Notes under the pieces: model-generated
The model's database searches: none
Told to the model about the DNA's origin: nothing
Seen by the model: the letters and a program-made list of their open reading frames with translations, nothing else
Shown here: positions 37,999 to 50,856 of the stretch, piece by piece
How the letters are laid out: the number at the start of each line of letters is the position of its first letter
Position numbering within the stretch: the stretch's first letter is position 1
Position numbers and translations under genes: made by a program
Assembly: GCA_019914945.1 (NCBI GenBank)
Contig: CM034102.1
Coordinates: forward strand, 17,845,501-17,909,500
Direction of reading: 5' to 3'
DNA length: 64,000 nt
Source of the DNA: Typha latifolia
Taxonomy: Eukaryota > Streptophyta > Magnoliopsida > Poales > Typhaceae

Positions 37999-39308
37999 GT
38001 GTATGTATGTAGTTCTATATATTATTTAGCTGGCTCTAACTTTAATTTACCATGCATCTAGCTAGCTGTATATATATATTCGTTATTACTCAAGGTAGAC
38101 GATGAATCCTCTTAAACTTGGCTGCTGTACGCGTGTCTTTAATATGGTACACTCTAGATATATATACGTGTTAAACAAATGCCTTCTCTCTTATAGATAG
38201 AGCTCAGCAATGCGGCCGGAGGAATTAACCGTTGTTATCCAATCGAGTTAAAAGTTTTAACTGCATGCAGTCTTCTTTTACTTTTACTCACACGTACGTA
38301 TGGCTTGATTGCTATTATTTCTCAGCAAAAACTCATCTTTCTTTATAGTTTAGTATAAATTTGATCATGGTCAATATTTGTACGTACGTGCTGAGTAGAG
38401 GGCATTTGTCCAGTGCATGTTGTTGATATATTCGGATTATATTTACGCGTGTCATCTGTCACTGCAATTCCTTCCTCTCTGCGAATTAATACGAATGCAC
38501 GGTAGAATTTTACTTCATTGCTGATGGGACTACTTCCCTAGCTTCCAGAGGTAGAATTTTAGATGGATCTTGAAGCGCTTCAGATATGTATACGTACATA
38601 ATTCAAAGAAGAAAGAACCATTAATTTATTATGACTTGGATGAATGCTTCTCCTTGTCTATCCTTCTCTAAAATGTCTTTCAAGGGGCTCTGAATAAATC
38701 AATCTAATTAATAAAATGTTCTTTCTTTGGTACTCGGAGGTATAGACTTCCATCGTGCTGTGCTGGCAGGACTCTCTAGGCTTCTTTTTTTCTTCTTAAT
38801 AATTTGCATTGACCCAGGATTTGGGCCCAGAAATGCATGGCCCACCCTCATCTGGCCACAATATCTATCATATTTTATACATAAAATATGATTTTCAATA
38901 AGAAACAAATAAAGAGTTTTTCTCCATAAAAATATAAAAATTGTCTCAAATATTTACCTCTATCCGACTTTTTTTTAAAAACATTTATATAGCTCCTCAT
39001 GTAATAATTATCCACCTGTACGTGCCACATCGGACTCTCTAGCTTCTAAAGTTCCAGGTATACTCCACTTTGTCCCCTCCCATTCTTCCACTTAACCGTT
39101 CCAAAATCCCCAAAATACCCCTAGTATAAATTTGATCTCCGGACTCTGCCCGACCAGGCTCTTTCGATTCGGTGGCGTCGTTCGCTGCCGAGTGTCCAGC
39201 CGGTTTATTCTTCTTCTTCCTCCTCCACCGCTGTCGATTAACGTCCTCCGTCGCCGCCGCTTCGTCTCGAATCCGTTCCTCCCTCTGCCTTCCCCGCCTA
39301 CCCCATCC
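37999..39308. other. Intergenic region upstream of USP and of the UBP pseudogene
   Basis: Divergent upstream region. TATA-like runs near 38012-38020 and 38066-38079 may serve the USP gene. The part from about 39120 to 39308 resembles a normal GC-richer leader of a UBP12/13 gene. No supported ORF. Confidence 0.45.
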
Positions 39309-40837
39309 ATGACTATAATGGCTCCTCACCCACTCGGTGTAAGTATTCTTTCGATCACTGTTACCTCCCCGATCCTTCTCCTTAGCGACATCAACCGATT
39401 TGTTCACCTGATATTCTCATTTCTCCTCTTCGCTCGGTCTCTTACTCGGCCTGCTTGTTGCGTTCTTCGACGATGTTTTGCTGTAATTATTCTGTTTTCC
39501 TAGGTTTCCTGCTGTTTTTTTAACACGATTAATTTGGTTTGATCGGTGCCCATTGCCCCGGTAATTCTCTTTTTACGGTCTTGTATTGTGTTGTGAAGGT
39601 TTTATTTTGCTGGATCCAATCTCTTCTTCATTCTTCGTTTACTTTTTGCAGCAGGAGGATGACAGATGTTGGTCCCGCACCAGGAGTCGGCTGATGGAGC
39701 GCAGCCGATGGAAAGTAAACAAATCTTCTCATTTCGATGTTTTTTTGGTCTTTAGAAGCACTCTACCTCTCGTTGGATTTTGGAGTTTGTAGTAGTTTCC
39801 CTGTGAAAATAGCAGTTTTTGTACCAGTATTCTCTGACTTTATTGTGTTCTGATTAGAAAGTTTTCGTTATTCACCCATTCACTCCTTTTATTGTTCTTG
39901 TTTTGCATTTTTCAGTAGCTCAACCGGAAGCTGCCAGTACTGCTGAGAACAAACAGGTGGAGGATCCTCCGACCTCTAGGTTCACGTGGACCATTTAGAA
40001 TTTCGCCAGGTTGAATACAAAGAAGCATTACTCGGAAGTATTTATTGTCGGCGGTTACAAATGGTAAGTAGATGCCTTTGCTGTCCGTGGTTTTTCACCA
40101 TTGCCAGGAATGGTAAAAATCGCACTTCATGAATGATCCTGTAAGGCGAGTGCTGATGTTTCCTAAGGGGAACAATGTAGACCACTTGTCTATGTACCTT
40201 GATGTTGCCGATTCAGCAACCTCGCCATGTGGGTGGAGCAGATATGCTCAGTTCAGCTTGGCTGTGATTAATCAAATCCACAACAAGTATACGATACGAA
40301 AAGGTATCTCTTTTCTGATCTGATTGTTTTTGAAGGTTGTTCTCTTTCAGCTCACGCCAGATACTATCTTGCTATGAGTTTTTGTAAATTGTTAGTGGTG
40401 GTCTGGTGGAAGTTGCATGCCATTGCTTCCGGATATGATTTTGCATTTTTTACTTTTCTGGATTTATCTTAGTGGATTAACTACAAGGCAGCCGTCTTTA
40501 TACTATTTACAGAAGAGAGAATTTTGTCATGCAACTTTTATATATATCTTTTCAAAGAATTCCTTTAGTCCCTTGCATTGCAAATTCCTAACTATATAAA
40601 GAAAGCGCTGAATAAGATAGTGGAAACATCCTTATGAGTTTTACGGTGCTATTTACGAGTTGGAGCATCTCTTCAGCAACTGGCTCACATCATAGCAGTT
40701 TGTAAGGTGCTCTTTTTGGCTTGTGTTACTGTACGTGCAATTTCCGCTTGAACACACGTATCGGCACCTCTCCTTCACAATATTCTGACTAGATACGGAG
40801 AACAATATGAATTCAACTATGATCTGGGCATTTTCTG

Positions 40838-41154
40838 ATGTGAACCGGGTCAGATCGGATCATATCATGAGGATATTGGGCTCGATGGATCAAGCCTATT
40901 TATCTTTTAATTGATTTATATTTATGTAAACTCTTAAAGCAAGTCTAGTTAAGTCATGTAAGCCATTAAGACAAGTTCAATTAAGTCATTTAAGCCTCTA
41001 AGACAGATCTTAGTTTGAATTGTATAAGCCTTTAGGGCTAAGTCCGACTAGGATTCATTATACCCGACCTCTATATATAGAGGAATTAAGTTTTTTTATT
41101 TATTAATCCAAGTATCCAAGCATTGAGAACTTTTTTTTCTATACCAGTTTCATG
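40838..41154 (+). mobile_element. Possible LTR fragment inside the UBP pseudogene
   Basis: Sequence running TGATGTG…GTTTCA, with a TATA-like CTCTATATATAGAGG near 41092-41105 and directly followed by TGGTA, reminiscent of the tRNA-Met primer-binding site that follows a plant 5' LTR. It also contains three or four imperfect ~31-bp repeats of the AAGTCATTTAAGCC type (40925-41045). No matching second LTR and no target duplication were found, so this is tentative. Confidence 0.35.
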
Positions 41155-42091
41155 GTAGCTACGCATAAAAGAATGTTATGGTACATATTTTAGCAAGATA
41201 AGTTCCATAAATTAAATGAAATGGTTCTAAAATTGCTTTTTAAACTTGCACGGGAGTAATTTCGACTGTCGACTAAATTGTTTTGAAGTTGTCATCCATT
41301 TGTGCTATTTTGACTAGGTTACTAGGCAATATACTTGAAGAATTTAATAGACATTGTATTTTGCAGTAGCTCATTGGAACATTTATTCGTAATAGGAGGT
41401 ATAGAAGATTTATTTTTAATTTGTTTCACATTGAATCTGTAACTCTTTCTCTTTCAGGAAGCTAGGAAAGGTGTTCTCTTCATTGATTTCCCCCCTGTTT
41501 TGCAGCTTCAGTTGAAACGCTTGGAATATGATTTTATGTGAGATTCTAGTCAAGGTTTGTGGTAACAGAGTGCATTTGTCTTTTCTCCCTTTTGGTGCCT
41601 TTTCTGTTTATCACGTTAAGCTCTTCAGGATAAGTGTTTCACTGGTACTAGTTATTTAATAAAAAGTAGCTGATCCCGATTTGGAAATTTGACCATCTTC
41701 TGTCTTTATTTCCTGTTGATCACCATAAGCCTTTGGATTTTCCACATTTTTTAATCTAGAAGTTCATGTAAACCTTATGCCTTACAGTAGTTCAATGTTA
41801 GAGTTATGTAATAATCGAATAATAATATCACCAAATATTTTATATAAGAGATGCTCTTCAGTTCTTTGGATAAAGGGAAAATATGAATCTAATCATAGTC
41901 CTTTCAACACGGTAGAAATGGAGTGCAAGAATCTAATTTGTCTAACTTGAATCTCTCTTCTTTTTTACATTCTTTATCCTCAACCATGAGCTTACTAGTT
42001 CTGAGGCTTGAGGATTGAAATCTCTCTTTGGCTTTGTAAAAAGTGCCTTCACTGTGGGAGCTCTCTGTTGGGATAGATTTTTGGTTGGGAT

Positions 42092-42842
42092 TAGGGGTGT
42101 AATCAAACTGGATCGGTTAGATATGTACAAGAATTGAATCCAGACCCATTTAGATTTTTTGGATCCAGATTTGAATAAGATTTTAAATGGAAAGCTAAAC
42201 ATAATATCAATATTCGAACCATTTATTGTCGAATCACTTTGAACTCAGGTTGGAGTCAAATACCAATTTGGACAATGGAATGATGGATTGAATTCGGATA
42301 GTATTTGAAGCACTTATATCAAAAAAAATCTGAGACATCATAAGATAGTAATTCACTGATAATTTATATCTTATTAACACAACATTTTTAATGTATTACC
42401 AAGAATAAAAGACATTGTATGAATAAACATCATTGTTTAATATTGATCTACAACTTACCTTTCAATAGGTTTAAATGGGATTCTATTAGCCTTATATAAT
42501 ATTGAATGTGTAGAATGTTGTTTTTCGTGATCAATGTGATACCATAAAAGCCCCTTCAATTCTTCTCACTTTCCCTTTATGGCTTAATCAAACGGCCATG
42601 ATGGCAAGCATTGATGCATGAGGATGTCATAAAGAAGGATTTTAAACTATTGTAATTTACACTATGTCCATCGGAGCTCCAACAGATAGGCACAATGAAA
42701 TTGGATCCAACCGGATCTTGTAATTATGAAACCAAATCCAACCATTGAATGAACAGATCTGAGATTTTGTATCCGAATCCAAATTAAATGGATTTGGATT
42801 GTATTATCCAACGGAAAATACGGATCTGTTACGCCTCCCCAA
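42092..42842. mobile_element. Decayed TIR element, possibly hAT-type non-autonomous
   Basis: Begins TAGGGGTGTAATC, sharing its first 11 bases with the terminus of the hAT element at 55352. It ends near 42842 with an imperfect inverted counterpart (reverse complement TTGGGGAGGCGTAAC). GGATCC/GGATTTGGAT-like words recur near both ends. No 8-bp target duplication is visible. It lies in a UBP-pseudogene intron. Confidence 0.4.
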
Positions 42843-45800
42843 GTGGGGACCTCTAATGGAGCAAAGTGCAGTTTTGCCCATCTTATACTTAGGTCCATAT
42901 GACAATCCCTGCCCCCATGTAATTATTGTGTGTTGTTTTCCTGGATGTAAATTGAATGTTGGTTCTGTAAAACTAAACAGACCACTGTGTCTTTTGGAGC
43001 AGTGGCAATGCAAACAAATAATAGCCTCTTACTTGCCTGTTTATTTGCAACTTATTCTGACTGAATGAATCCTCCAATCAAGTTTGTCATGCATATAATG
43101 GTGCACATAAATGACCGCTACGAGTTCCCACTACAACTTGACCTTGATAGAGATAATGGCAGATATCTTTCTCCAGATGCTGATAGAAGGGTTCGCAACC
43201 TTTATACCCTGCACAGGTAAGAATAGTAACAATCATTTAATCATTATCATGCACTACAATTTGATTTTCCTCCATCTTTTTATGTTTATCGAGTGAAAAG
43301 ATTACCACAACAATACTTTAAAAGTCTGGACTTGAACACGTGTTGCAGTTATGGTGCCTCCTTTTTAGATCTTATGGGTTCAAACTCAATGAACAATTTT
43401 GGGCCTGGCAAGGCTTCATAATTGTTGAATCACGTGAATGTTTTTTTGATTAATAATTGCCAATCTGATAACACTTCATGGATGTTTTTACATGAATGCT
43501 TCTTGATTTATAATTCTCATCTTATTCAATCGTACTGTGCAGTATAACTTCGAACTTGAAATTAACTTTAACTTTCTTCTCATAACCTCATGCAGTGTTC
43601 TTGTTCACAGTGGTGGGGTGCATGGTGGACACTACTTTGCTTTTATACGGCCAACTCTTTCTGATCAGTGGTATGCAGCTTGTAGGAGTTATTGTTGATG
43701 TTTATACAAGTGAAATCACATCATGTTATGAACAGCCTTTTTTTGTACAATTATCGATCTTTTGTGATAAAAATGTCAACACCTCTCTGTGCAATCATTT
43801 CATGTGCTAGTTAACTTTTATATTTTGGTAGAGAGTAAATTCATTCTCATTTTACTTTGAAAATAAATAACTTAGATAATCTCTGTTAGTCTGTTATGTA
43901 TCTTTGTCATATATATGTCACAAGATGACTGCATCTATTAAAGCAATGAGTGCATGCTTTATTGATTTAAAAGTTTTGCAACTTATACAGAGGTGCATCT
44001 TCAACAGTAATGAAGGTTCTTCTATTTCAGGTTTAAATTTGATGATGAGCGGGTCACAAAAGAAGATGTGAAGAGAGCACTGGAAGAGCAATACGGTGGT
44101 GAGGAAGAGGTGATTTCCTTAAGCCAAGACCGACTATATCAGGAACACCCCCCTCCCCCGCTTTTTTTTTGCTTCTTTTAAGTATTGTATCTGACTCTCG
44201 ATATGTCTTTCATTATGCTTGGAGCAGTTACCTCAGGTAAATCCTGGTATCAATAACACTCCATTCAAATTTACAAAATACTCAAATGCATACATGCTTG
44301 TTTATATTCGTGAGAGCAATAAGGAGAAAATAATATGCAATGTGGACGAGAAGGATATCGCTGAGCACCTAAAGGTAATAAAAGAGTTCATCAAAGTTTG
44401 AAAAGGTACTACTCATACATGAACCACATATAATAAGCAGAACATAAATTTTTAGGTTGAAAAAAGAACAAGAAGAGAAAGAACACAAGAAGGAAAAAGC
44501 TGAAGATCACCTTTACACAATCATAAAGGTACATTCTTATTGATTTTTGGTGTCTTGGTTTCTCATTATTTTCTTTCCCCTCTTCTGTAGTTTCTTGATA
44601 AGCCTTTTAAATTAATCTAGGTTGCTCGAGATGAGGACTTGGCTGATCAGATTGGAAGGGATATTTATTTTGACTTGGTGGACCATGATAAAGTCCGTAG
44701 CTTTCGAATTCAGAAACATCTGCCTTTTAACATTGTTAAGGTAGTGCTTCTTGGAATTCTTCTTCTCAGACTTTTGGTTTCATCATGTTCTCTAATAAGT
44801 AATGAAGATATATTAATATCTCGGCACTTGGAGCTTCCATAATTTGATGTCATTTGACAAAGTCAATGAAATGTCATAGGTTGCCTTATCTTTAGTTTGA
44901 CCTTTGTTCATTTGAAATTTTGAAGTGTGAAATTGCTTCAGTGCATGGTAAATATGAAGTTGCATAAGGTATATGGCATTAATATGTTTTTCTTGCCTTT
45001 TAAACTTGACAACTAATTCTTCTAACATCTTCAAACCCTCAGAAGGATATCAATCACATCTTGCCTAATTCTTACTACTTTGTTAGTGTGTGCACTGTGC
45101 TAGACTAGATAGTATTAGGTGAGGAGCAGCCGAAATGGACCAAAACCGTGAAAACCTACCTGAAGCTATACTTAATCTTTTTTAAAATGGATTATGAGAG
45201 AGAGGAGAAGGGGCTCTAGTCTTTGTTTATGATCTTAAGTGTCTTTACGCCTCAACCTTTGCTGGTGGCAAAGAATATTTGGTTCGATGAGTAGCAGCGA
45301 TACCAGAGACAATTCTGGGACCTTCAACGGGGGGAGCATAATGCTGTCCAATCAGTTACCCCATTTTGAAACTGCATTTCAGAGCTTTAAAGGTCAGAAA
45401 TTGGGAAAACAGTGAGAAATAAAAGTTGTAACTCCTTTTGTCTTCTTTCCAAAGGGCCTATGAACACCTGAGTCGGAGTTATGATCAAATGAAGAGCTAG
45501 GTGTCAATTGCTTTCCAGCTTCCCAGAACAGCCTTTTAATTTTTGAAGTTACTATAAAATGATAAATTAATTTAGAAGTTTAAACATTTCACATGTCCCC
45601 AGATTCATGGTTTGGATTGGAGTTTGAGTTTTTATTCTAAAAGTGGATTTACCATTGGGACTAATGGTTACTAAAACTTTGAAGAATGACAGTAGTGGAG
45701 AATGAAGCAGAAATTCTGTTAATATACAGTTTGGACTAATGGCTTCGTTATTGTTGGTGTAATCTTTCCCTGAACTCTAAGATTTAAGATATTGGCTGCT

Positions 45801-46406
45801 TCTAGTTTCACTTTTCATTTTTTCTATATCCTACACTCTTTATATTGCCCTCCATTCTTTGTTGTTATAAGTACTATACTTCATATCTATTTTTGTTTTT
45901 CAACATTGAAGTCTTTCACAGGATGATGTGGCCAAGGAATTTGGCATCCCTGTGCAGTTTCAGCGTTTCTGGTTGTGGGCTAAGCGGCAAAACCATACGT
46001 ACCGTCCCAACAGGCCATTGGGTCCTCAGGAAGAAGCTCAATCTATATGTAAAATTGAGCTAGTATCCATTTTCCTTGGTAATTAATCTGTATGTCAAAT
46101 AAGGCACATAACCCTGAACTCAAGTTGTTATTAGAAGTGGAGCTTGGCATAGTAACAGTTATATATGGCGGTTGAAATAGTTTCTGCTTTTGTTTTAGGC
46201 TTCAACACTTTTCCAAAGCAGTTTTGAGACCTCAAACTTCTGAATATTGTGTTTCCTTTGTATATTTTGCTGGATTATCGACCTCTTCCTCCACCTGATA
46301 AAACTAAGGAAGATATACTTCTTTTTATCAAGTTGTATGATCCTAAAAGGGAAGAGCTTCGGTACTTACTTGTCTTTCATAATCAAGTTATATTTTCTAT
46401 CCATGG

Positions 46407-46809
46407 ATGGTTGTGCCGGTCGGCATAATGCGTGCCAGTCGGAACTTGCCTTGCCAATGACGTATCGGCACATGGCACGAGAGGGTGTCGCATGACATCC
46501 CTTATAGTAGCTTTGCCACTCGCCATCTATATCATCGTTGCTCGTTGCTCGCTGAGTCGCTACTGTCGCTCACTACCGCTCTCTTTCTCTCTCTACCTTT
46601 CTTATTCCTCCCTCAGGCTAGGGCACCCGACGGGGGGTGCGAGTGGCACGATCTCGAGCGGCGGCGAGCGGTGAAGGGTGAAGGTTAAAGGTGAGTAGTT
46701 CCTTACCTTTTTCACTACCTCTCTTATGGTATATACCGACAAGTTCTAAGGCACGTGTCATGCCGTGCCGGCCTGTGATTGGCACGGTTCATGCCTGTGA
46801 CACGGCCAT
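46407..46809. mobile_element. GC-rich MITE-like insertion in a UBP-pseudogene intron
   Basis: About 403 bases, far more GC-rich than the surrounding intron. The left end (ATGGTTGTGCCGGTCGGCAT, then a GTGCCAGTC element) and the reverse complement of the right end (ATGGCCGTGTCACAGGCAT, then GTGCCAATC) align as imperfect inverted repeats of about 34 bases with one gap. No coding capacity and no clear target duplication. Confidence 0.45.
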
Positions 46810-48461
46810 CATTGTTTTTATCCTTCTTTTCTTCTGTAATTTCTCTCTCCACAGATATGTTGGAAGGCTCTTTATCAAGGGACTAGGAAAACCAGCAGAA
46901 ATTCTAATAAAATTGAACGAAATGGCTGGTTTTTCACTAAATGAAGAAATTGAACTCTACGAGGTCAGTGCATCTAAGAGAAATTGTTTCTTAAAGAGAA
47001 GAGAAATATTTAATGCTCCTAGTACATTCTTTTTCACATGAACTTAAGTTCTTCAAGTGGTACTATTCCTTCTCTTTATATATGCTAGGATTCAATTTCA
47101 ACGAAATCTTTCAATTTCTTATTGTACTATGTTTGTAGATTTGAGGAAAAAAAACTGAAGTTTATGCTGCTAAATTGCTAATATGCCTTTCCTGTGAATG
47201 AAAACATAATTAAAATTTTTTCTCCTCAATAATGTGCAGGAGATTAAGTTTGAGCCAAGTGTCATGTGTGAGCACATTGAAAAGAGACTCACGTTTCATT
47301 CTAGCCAGGTATAGTTTGATGATCAACAATGTTGAATATAATCAGACGAATTGTGTTTCTTCATAGTTGACCTTTCGTAGAATCTGTTCTTGACTTCTTT
47401 CTGTAGCTTGAAGATGGTGACATCATCTGTTATAAAAAATCCCCTTCACTTGAAAATAGGCAATTCTGCTATCGGGATGTGCCATCATTTTTGGAGTATG
47501 TTCATAGCCGACAGGTATTATGGTTGAGTTATATTGCTAACCTATATTCTCAAATTCCCTCCCATTGGATGTTTTAATTTTTTTTTTCTATTTGTATAGT
47601 GATGAGTTATTTTAAATTTTTGTTTTTTACTTTTGCTTGCCCCTAGTGACATTGTGAACTCCAATTAAGGCACAGCAATTATACAAGTAATGTTTTGTGA
47701 GATATACTAGTTAGAGAGTAACTCTGTCCACAAATTTGCACAGGCACATCTCTTGCAATTTCAACAGTCATTGTTAAACACTTATCTGTGGCTGTGCATT
47801 ATTATGAAACCTAAATGAAAATGATCTCAGAGATGTTGATTACAAGTATATAATATATATGCTATTCCAGAGGTATGAAGTTTGAGTCGACTTGAAGGTT
47901 GCAGAGAAGGAAGGATAATGCCAGAAAGGATTTGTGTGGAAACAATCAACAAAGATAGAACTTTATGGTTTACACTACCAAAATAAGTTAATGAGGACAA
48001 GAGGCTCATATATATTGGTTTCCAAGCCAAATTCTTGTGTTCCTTGCGGCATCATGGACAAACACATATCAGTAGATCATATTCTTGGATGGAGAGTAAC
48101 TTCAATGATAACATTGATAATTCAAGAATTTAAATAGAGTCGATACATCAACTGACGACTTGAGAGAGCTTTGGTTGCATATTAGAGGTGAAGATCTCCT
48201 TGAGTGGCATGTCTCAGTTAAGATTGCTAAAAGGGAGGCCTCTGAGTCAGGATTTCATGTTCCAACTTTTAGGCATATTATATCAAATTAAGACACTTTA
48301 GGTAGGAGAACAGGGAAGGTATGATTTGCAACTTGAATCTAATTCAGGATGTTTTGCTTCATGGTTTTGTACCCGTTAATTTTATTATACATGGATGGAG
48401 GTTGATGGTGGACTTGTCAATTAAAGATTTCTGGTCTTAGAGACGATAAACTTTTTAAAAA

Positions 48462-48835
48462 CTTGCTCATTTGAGATGGGTATTTAATACTTATTATTTG
48501 AAGAGATAGGCTACTGTTACAAGAGCAAAAGTCTTTTTGCTCATAGATTACTGGTTGTATACTTGTATGGTATTCATATACTTCCAACTTGATACTAATC
48601 TGACAATATAGTTTGTTTTATTATCATCTAATCCAGGTGAGGAACTTCTTTACGGCTTGCTCATCTGTGATGAGCATTTGGTATTTATTAATTGGAGAGT
48701 CTGCTGTGTTGGTCTGATGGGACAACAAGAGCAGAAGTCAATGCTCATGGATAACTGGGTGTACGTTATACAACTTGATGCCTATCTGACAATAAAGTTT
48801 GTATCATTATTATCATGTCCAAGTGAATGACGCAT
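48462..48835. repeat. Imperfect ~194-bp tandem duplication in a UBP-pseudogene intron
   Basis: Copy 1 starts at 48462 and copy 2 at 48656. Shared landmarks: CTTGCTCAT, GGTATTTA, GACAACAAGAGCA/TTACAAGAGCA, TGCTCAT(A/G)GAT, CAACTTGAT and TCTGACAATA. Clearly diverged, so old. Confidence 0.6.
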
Positions 48836-50856
48836 ACATTGAAATAATTGCTTCAGTATAGTTCTTTTTTTTACCTTGAGTTTGACAGCAGTTTTAATGA
48901 CTTGTCAATTCTTCTGTGGAGCTGTATTTACATGAGTTGTGCTCTTGATGATACATATAATTTAGGAAAGTATGAACAATGATGTTGAGCCGATGACTTC
49001 TTGTTTTCTCCTAACTACAATGTTCATATCTACCTGATATCACTCGTTATAATATGTCAAATTTCAGTGTAGTGAAATCTACTCTCTGCAGTCTTATCTT
49101 GAAAACGTTGCTCAAGTTTAACTGTCATCTGGTGCCATAGGTTGTGCATTTTCGAACACCAGAGAAGGCAAAGGAGGATGATTTTTGTCTGGAATTTTAA
49201 GCATCTGCAATCTTGACATTTATGATATCCTTTACATTTACAAGATTGTGGCTTATTTAGTCTCTTGATATGATTGTTTTATCCTTTTGTTAAGGTCCAA
49301 ACTTAATAGTTACGACGATGTTGTAGAAAGAGTTGCTCGCCAACTTGATCTGGATGATCCATCAAAAATCCGCCTTACATCTTATAACTGCTACTCGCAG
49401 CAGCCTAAACCTCAACCTATCAAGTACCGGGGTGTAGACATCTGTCGGACATGCTGGTCCATTACAACCAGGTATTATTCTTCCTTTTGTACTTTATGTT
49501 CTGGTTAGTTGTTACGAGTTGGCTTGCTTTCTGATTGTAAAGTAAGGGTCTGCTAGATTCTGAATCTGTGATGGCTGTCTGGAGCAGACATCTGATATAT
49601 TGTACTATGAAGTGCTGGACATTCCCCTACCAGAATTGCAACATTTCATCATGCCCCAAAGGATGAGGTGGGATAGCTTGCCAGGTCTCTTTCGATGCTA
49701 TTTATGATATCCATATGGAGGAACTCTTCATAAACTTATTTGTTTTCAGGTTGTAGTCCATAGCATTAGGCTTGCGAGAAATAGCACAGTGGGAGATGTG
49801 ACCAACTATCTGAAGGCAAAGTTGAAATTGGCTGCTATTGCACAAGTTTGCTGTCCAGTTCATGCTTTCTCTGTATGCATCTGTAGTACACAAGTAACTG
49901 TGATCTTTCCAATCTGAATTTTTATTCTGGATAGGTTGAACTTTCACATCCTAATGCTGAACTCCGATTGCTTGAGGTCTTCTATCACAAGATCTACAAG
50001 GTGCTTTCTACTTCCATGCATCCGTATATATTTAATAACCACCTATTCATTTGCAGAATGACTGTCCCAAAGAGTTGGAAATATCAGTCCAGCTCTTCTG
50101 TCTGCTATCCTACAAGATGAGAACTGAGAAGTTCTTTGATTGTTCTCTGATATATTTTTATGTTACATTATGAGCATGTAAGTGAAGTATAACTTCGTGA
50201 TTGTGCTTAATGCAGATTATAAATGAATATAGCAAGTCGTTTATTAGGAACTATAGATGTCCTCTGTCTGCATGGGAGACATTCTTTTGGAGCATTTCTG
50301 CAAGAAGAAACATCATTATTTCCTACACCGAGTCCTCTTGGGAATGCAGATTCTCTAACAATTATACTAACTCTTGAATAATGATATTTGATCAGTGGAA
50401 GTTTGCATTTGTAGCAATGAATCGCCCTGAATACCTTCAGGACTCAGATATTGTGTCTGGCCGTTTTCAGGTATGTTATGAAATTTGTTCATGCTAAAGG
50501 ATAATTGGAATTTTTTTTATAATATTTGTATAGAGAAGAGATGCTTACGAAGCATGGGAGCAATACCTTGGATTAGAGCACTCAGACACCACTCCAAAAA
50601 GGGCTTACACGGCAAATCAGGTAAATGCCTGAATAGTATGTAATTGTTGATATTGAACTACAATTTGGGCCATAATATCATGATGAATTTAGTTAATCAT
50701 ACTTCTCGTTTAAGGCCCTGTTATCACTTTGTTGTGCAACTTTGTTGGCTGTTGGAGACTTTTACTATTTGGTTATAAGGAGATTTCCATTGCTTTACAT
50801 GGCTATTATTCCTGCAGAACCGCCACATTGAGAAGCCTGTGAAAATCTTCAATTAG

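Larger units (their letters stand above)
39309..50856 (+). pseudogene. Unprocessed pseudogene of a UBP12/UBP13 (USP7-type) deubiquitinase
   Basis: Over twenty exon-like blocks in family order, most with splice sites: start at 39309; 39652-39713 and 39915-40063 (N-terminus and MATH); 40146-40303; 41458-41538 (VLFIDFPPVLQLQLKR); 43101-43216; 43595-43672 (SGGVHGGHYFAFIRP, catalytic His box); 44031-44110; 44228-44373; 44456-44528; 44622-44740; 45922-46037; 46097-46153; 46274-46361; 46855-46961; 47240-47309; 47407-47515; 49141-49199; 49294-49470; 49588-49635; 49749-49820; 49934-49999; 50399-50470; 50534-50620; 50818-50856. Breaks: a one-base loss near 39665, a TAG stop at 39996-39998 inside the MATH domain, loss of the second MATH half and the catalytic Cys box between 40303 and 41458, a stop after 41538, a stop at the end of 49141-49199, a one-base loss after 49439, and loss of about 80 residues between 49999 and 50399. 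Introns show it arose by DNA duplication or in-place decay, not retroposition. Confidence 0.9.
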
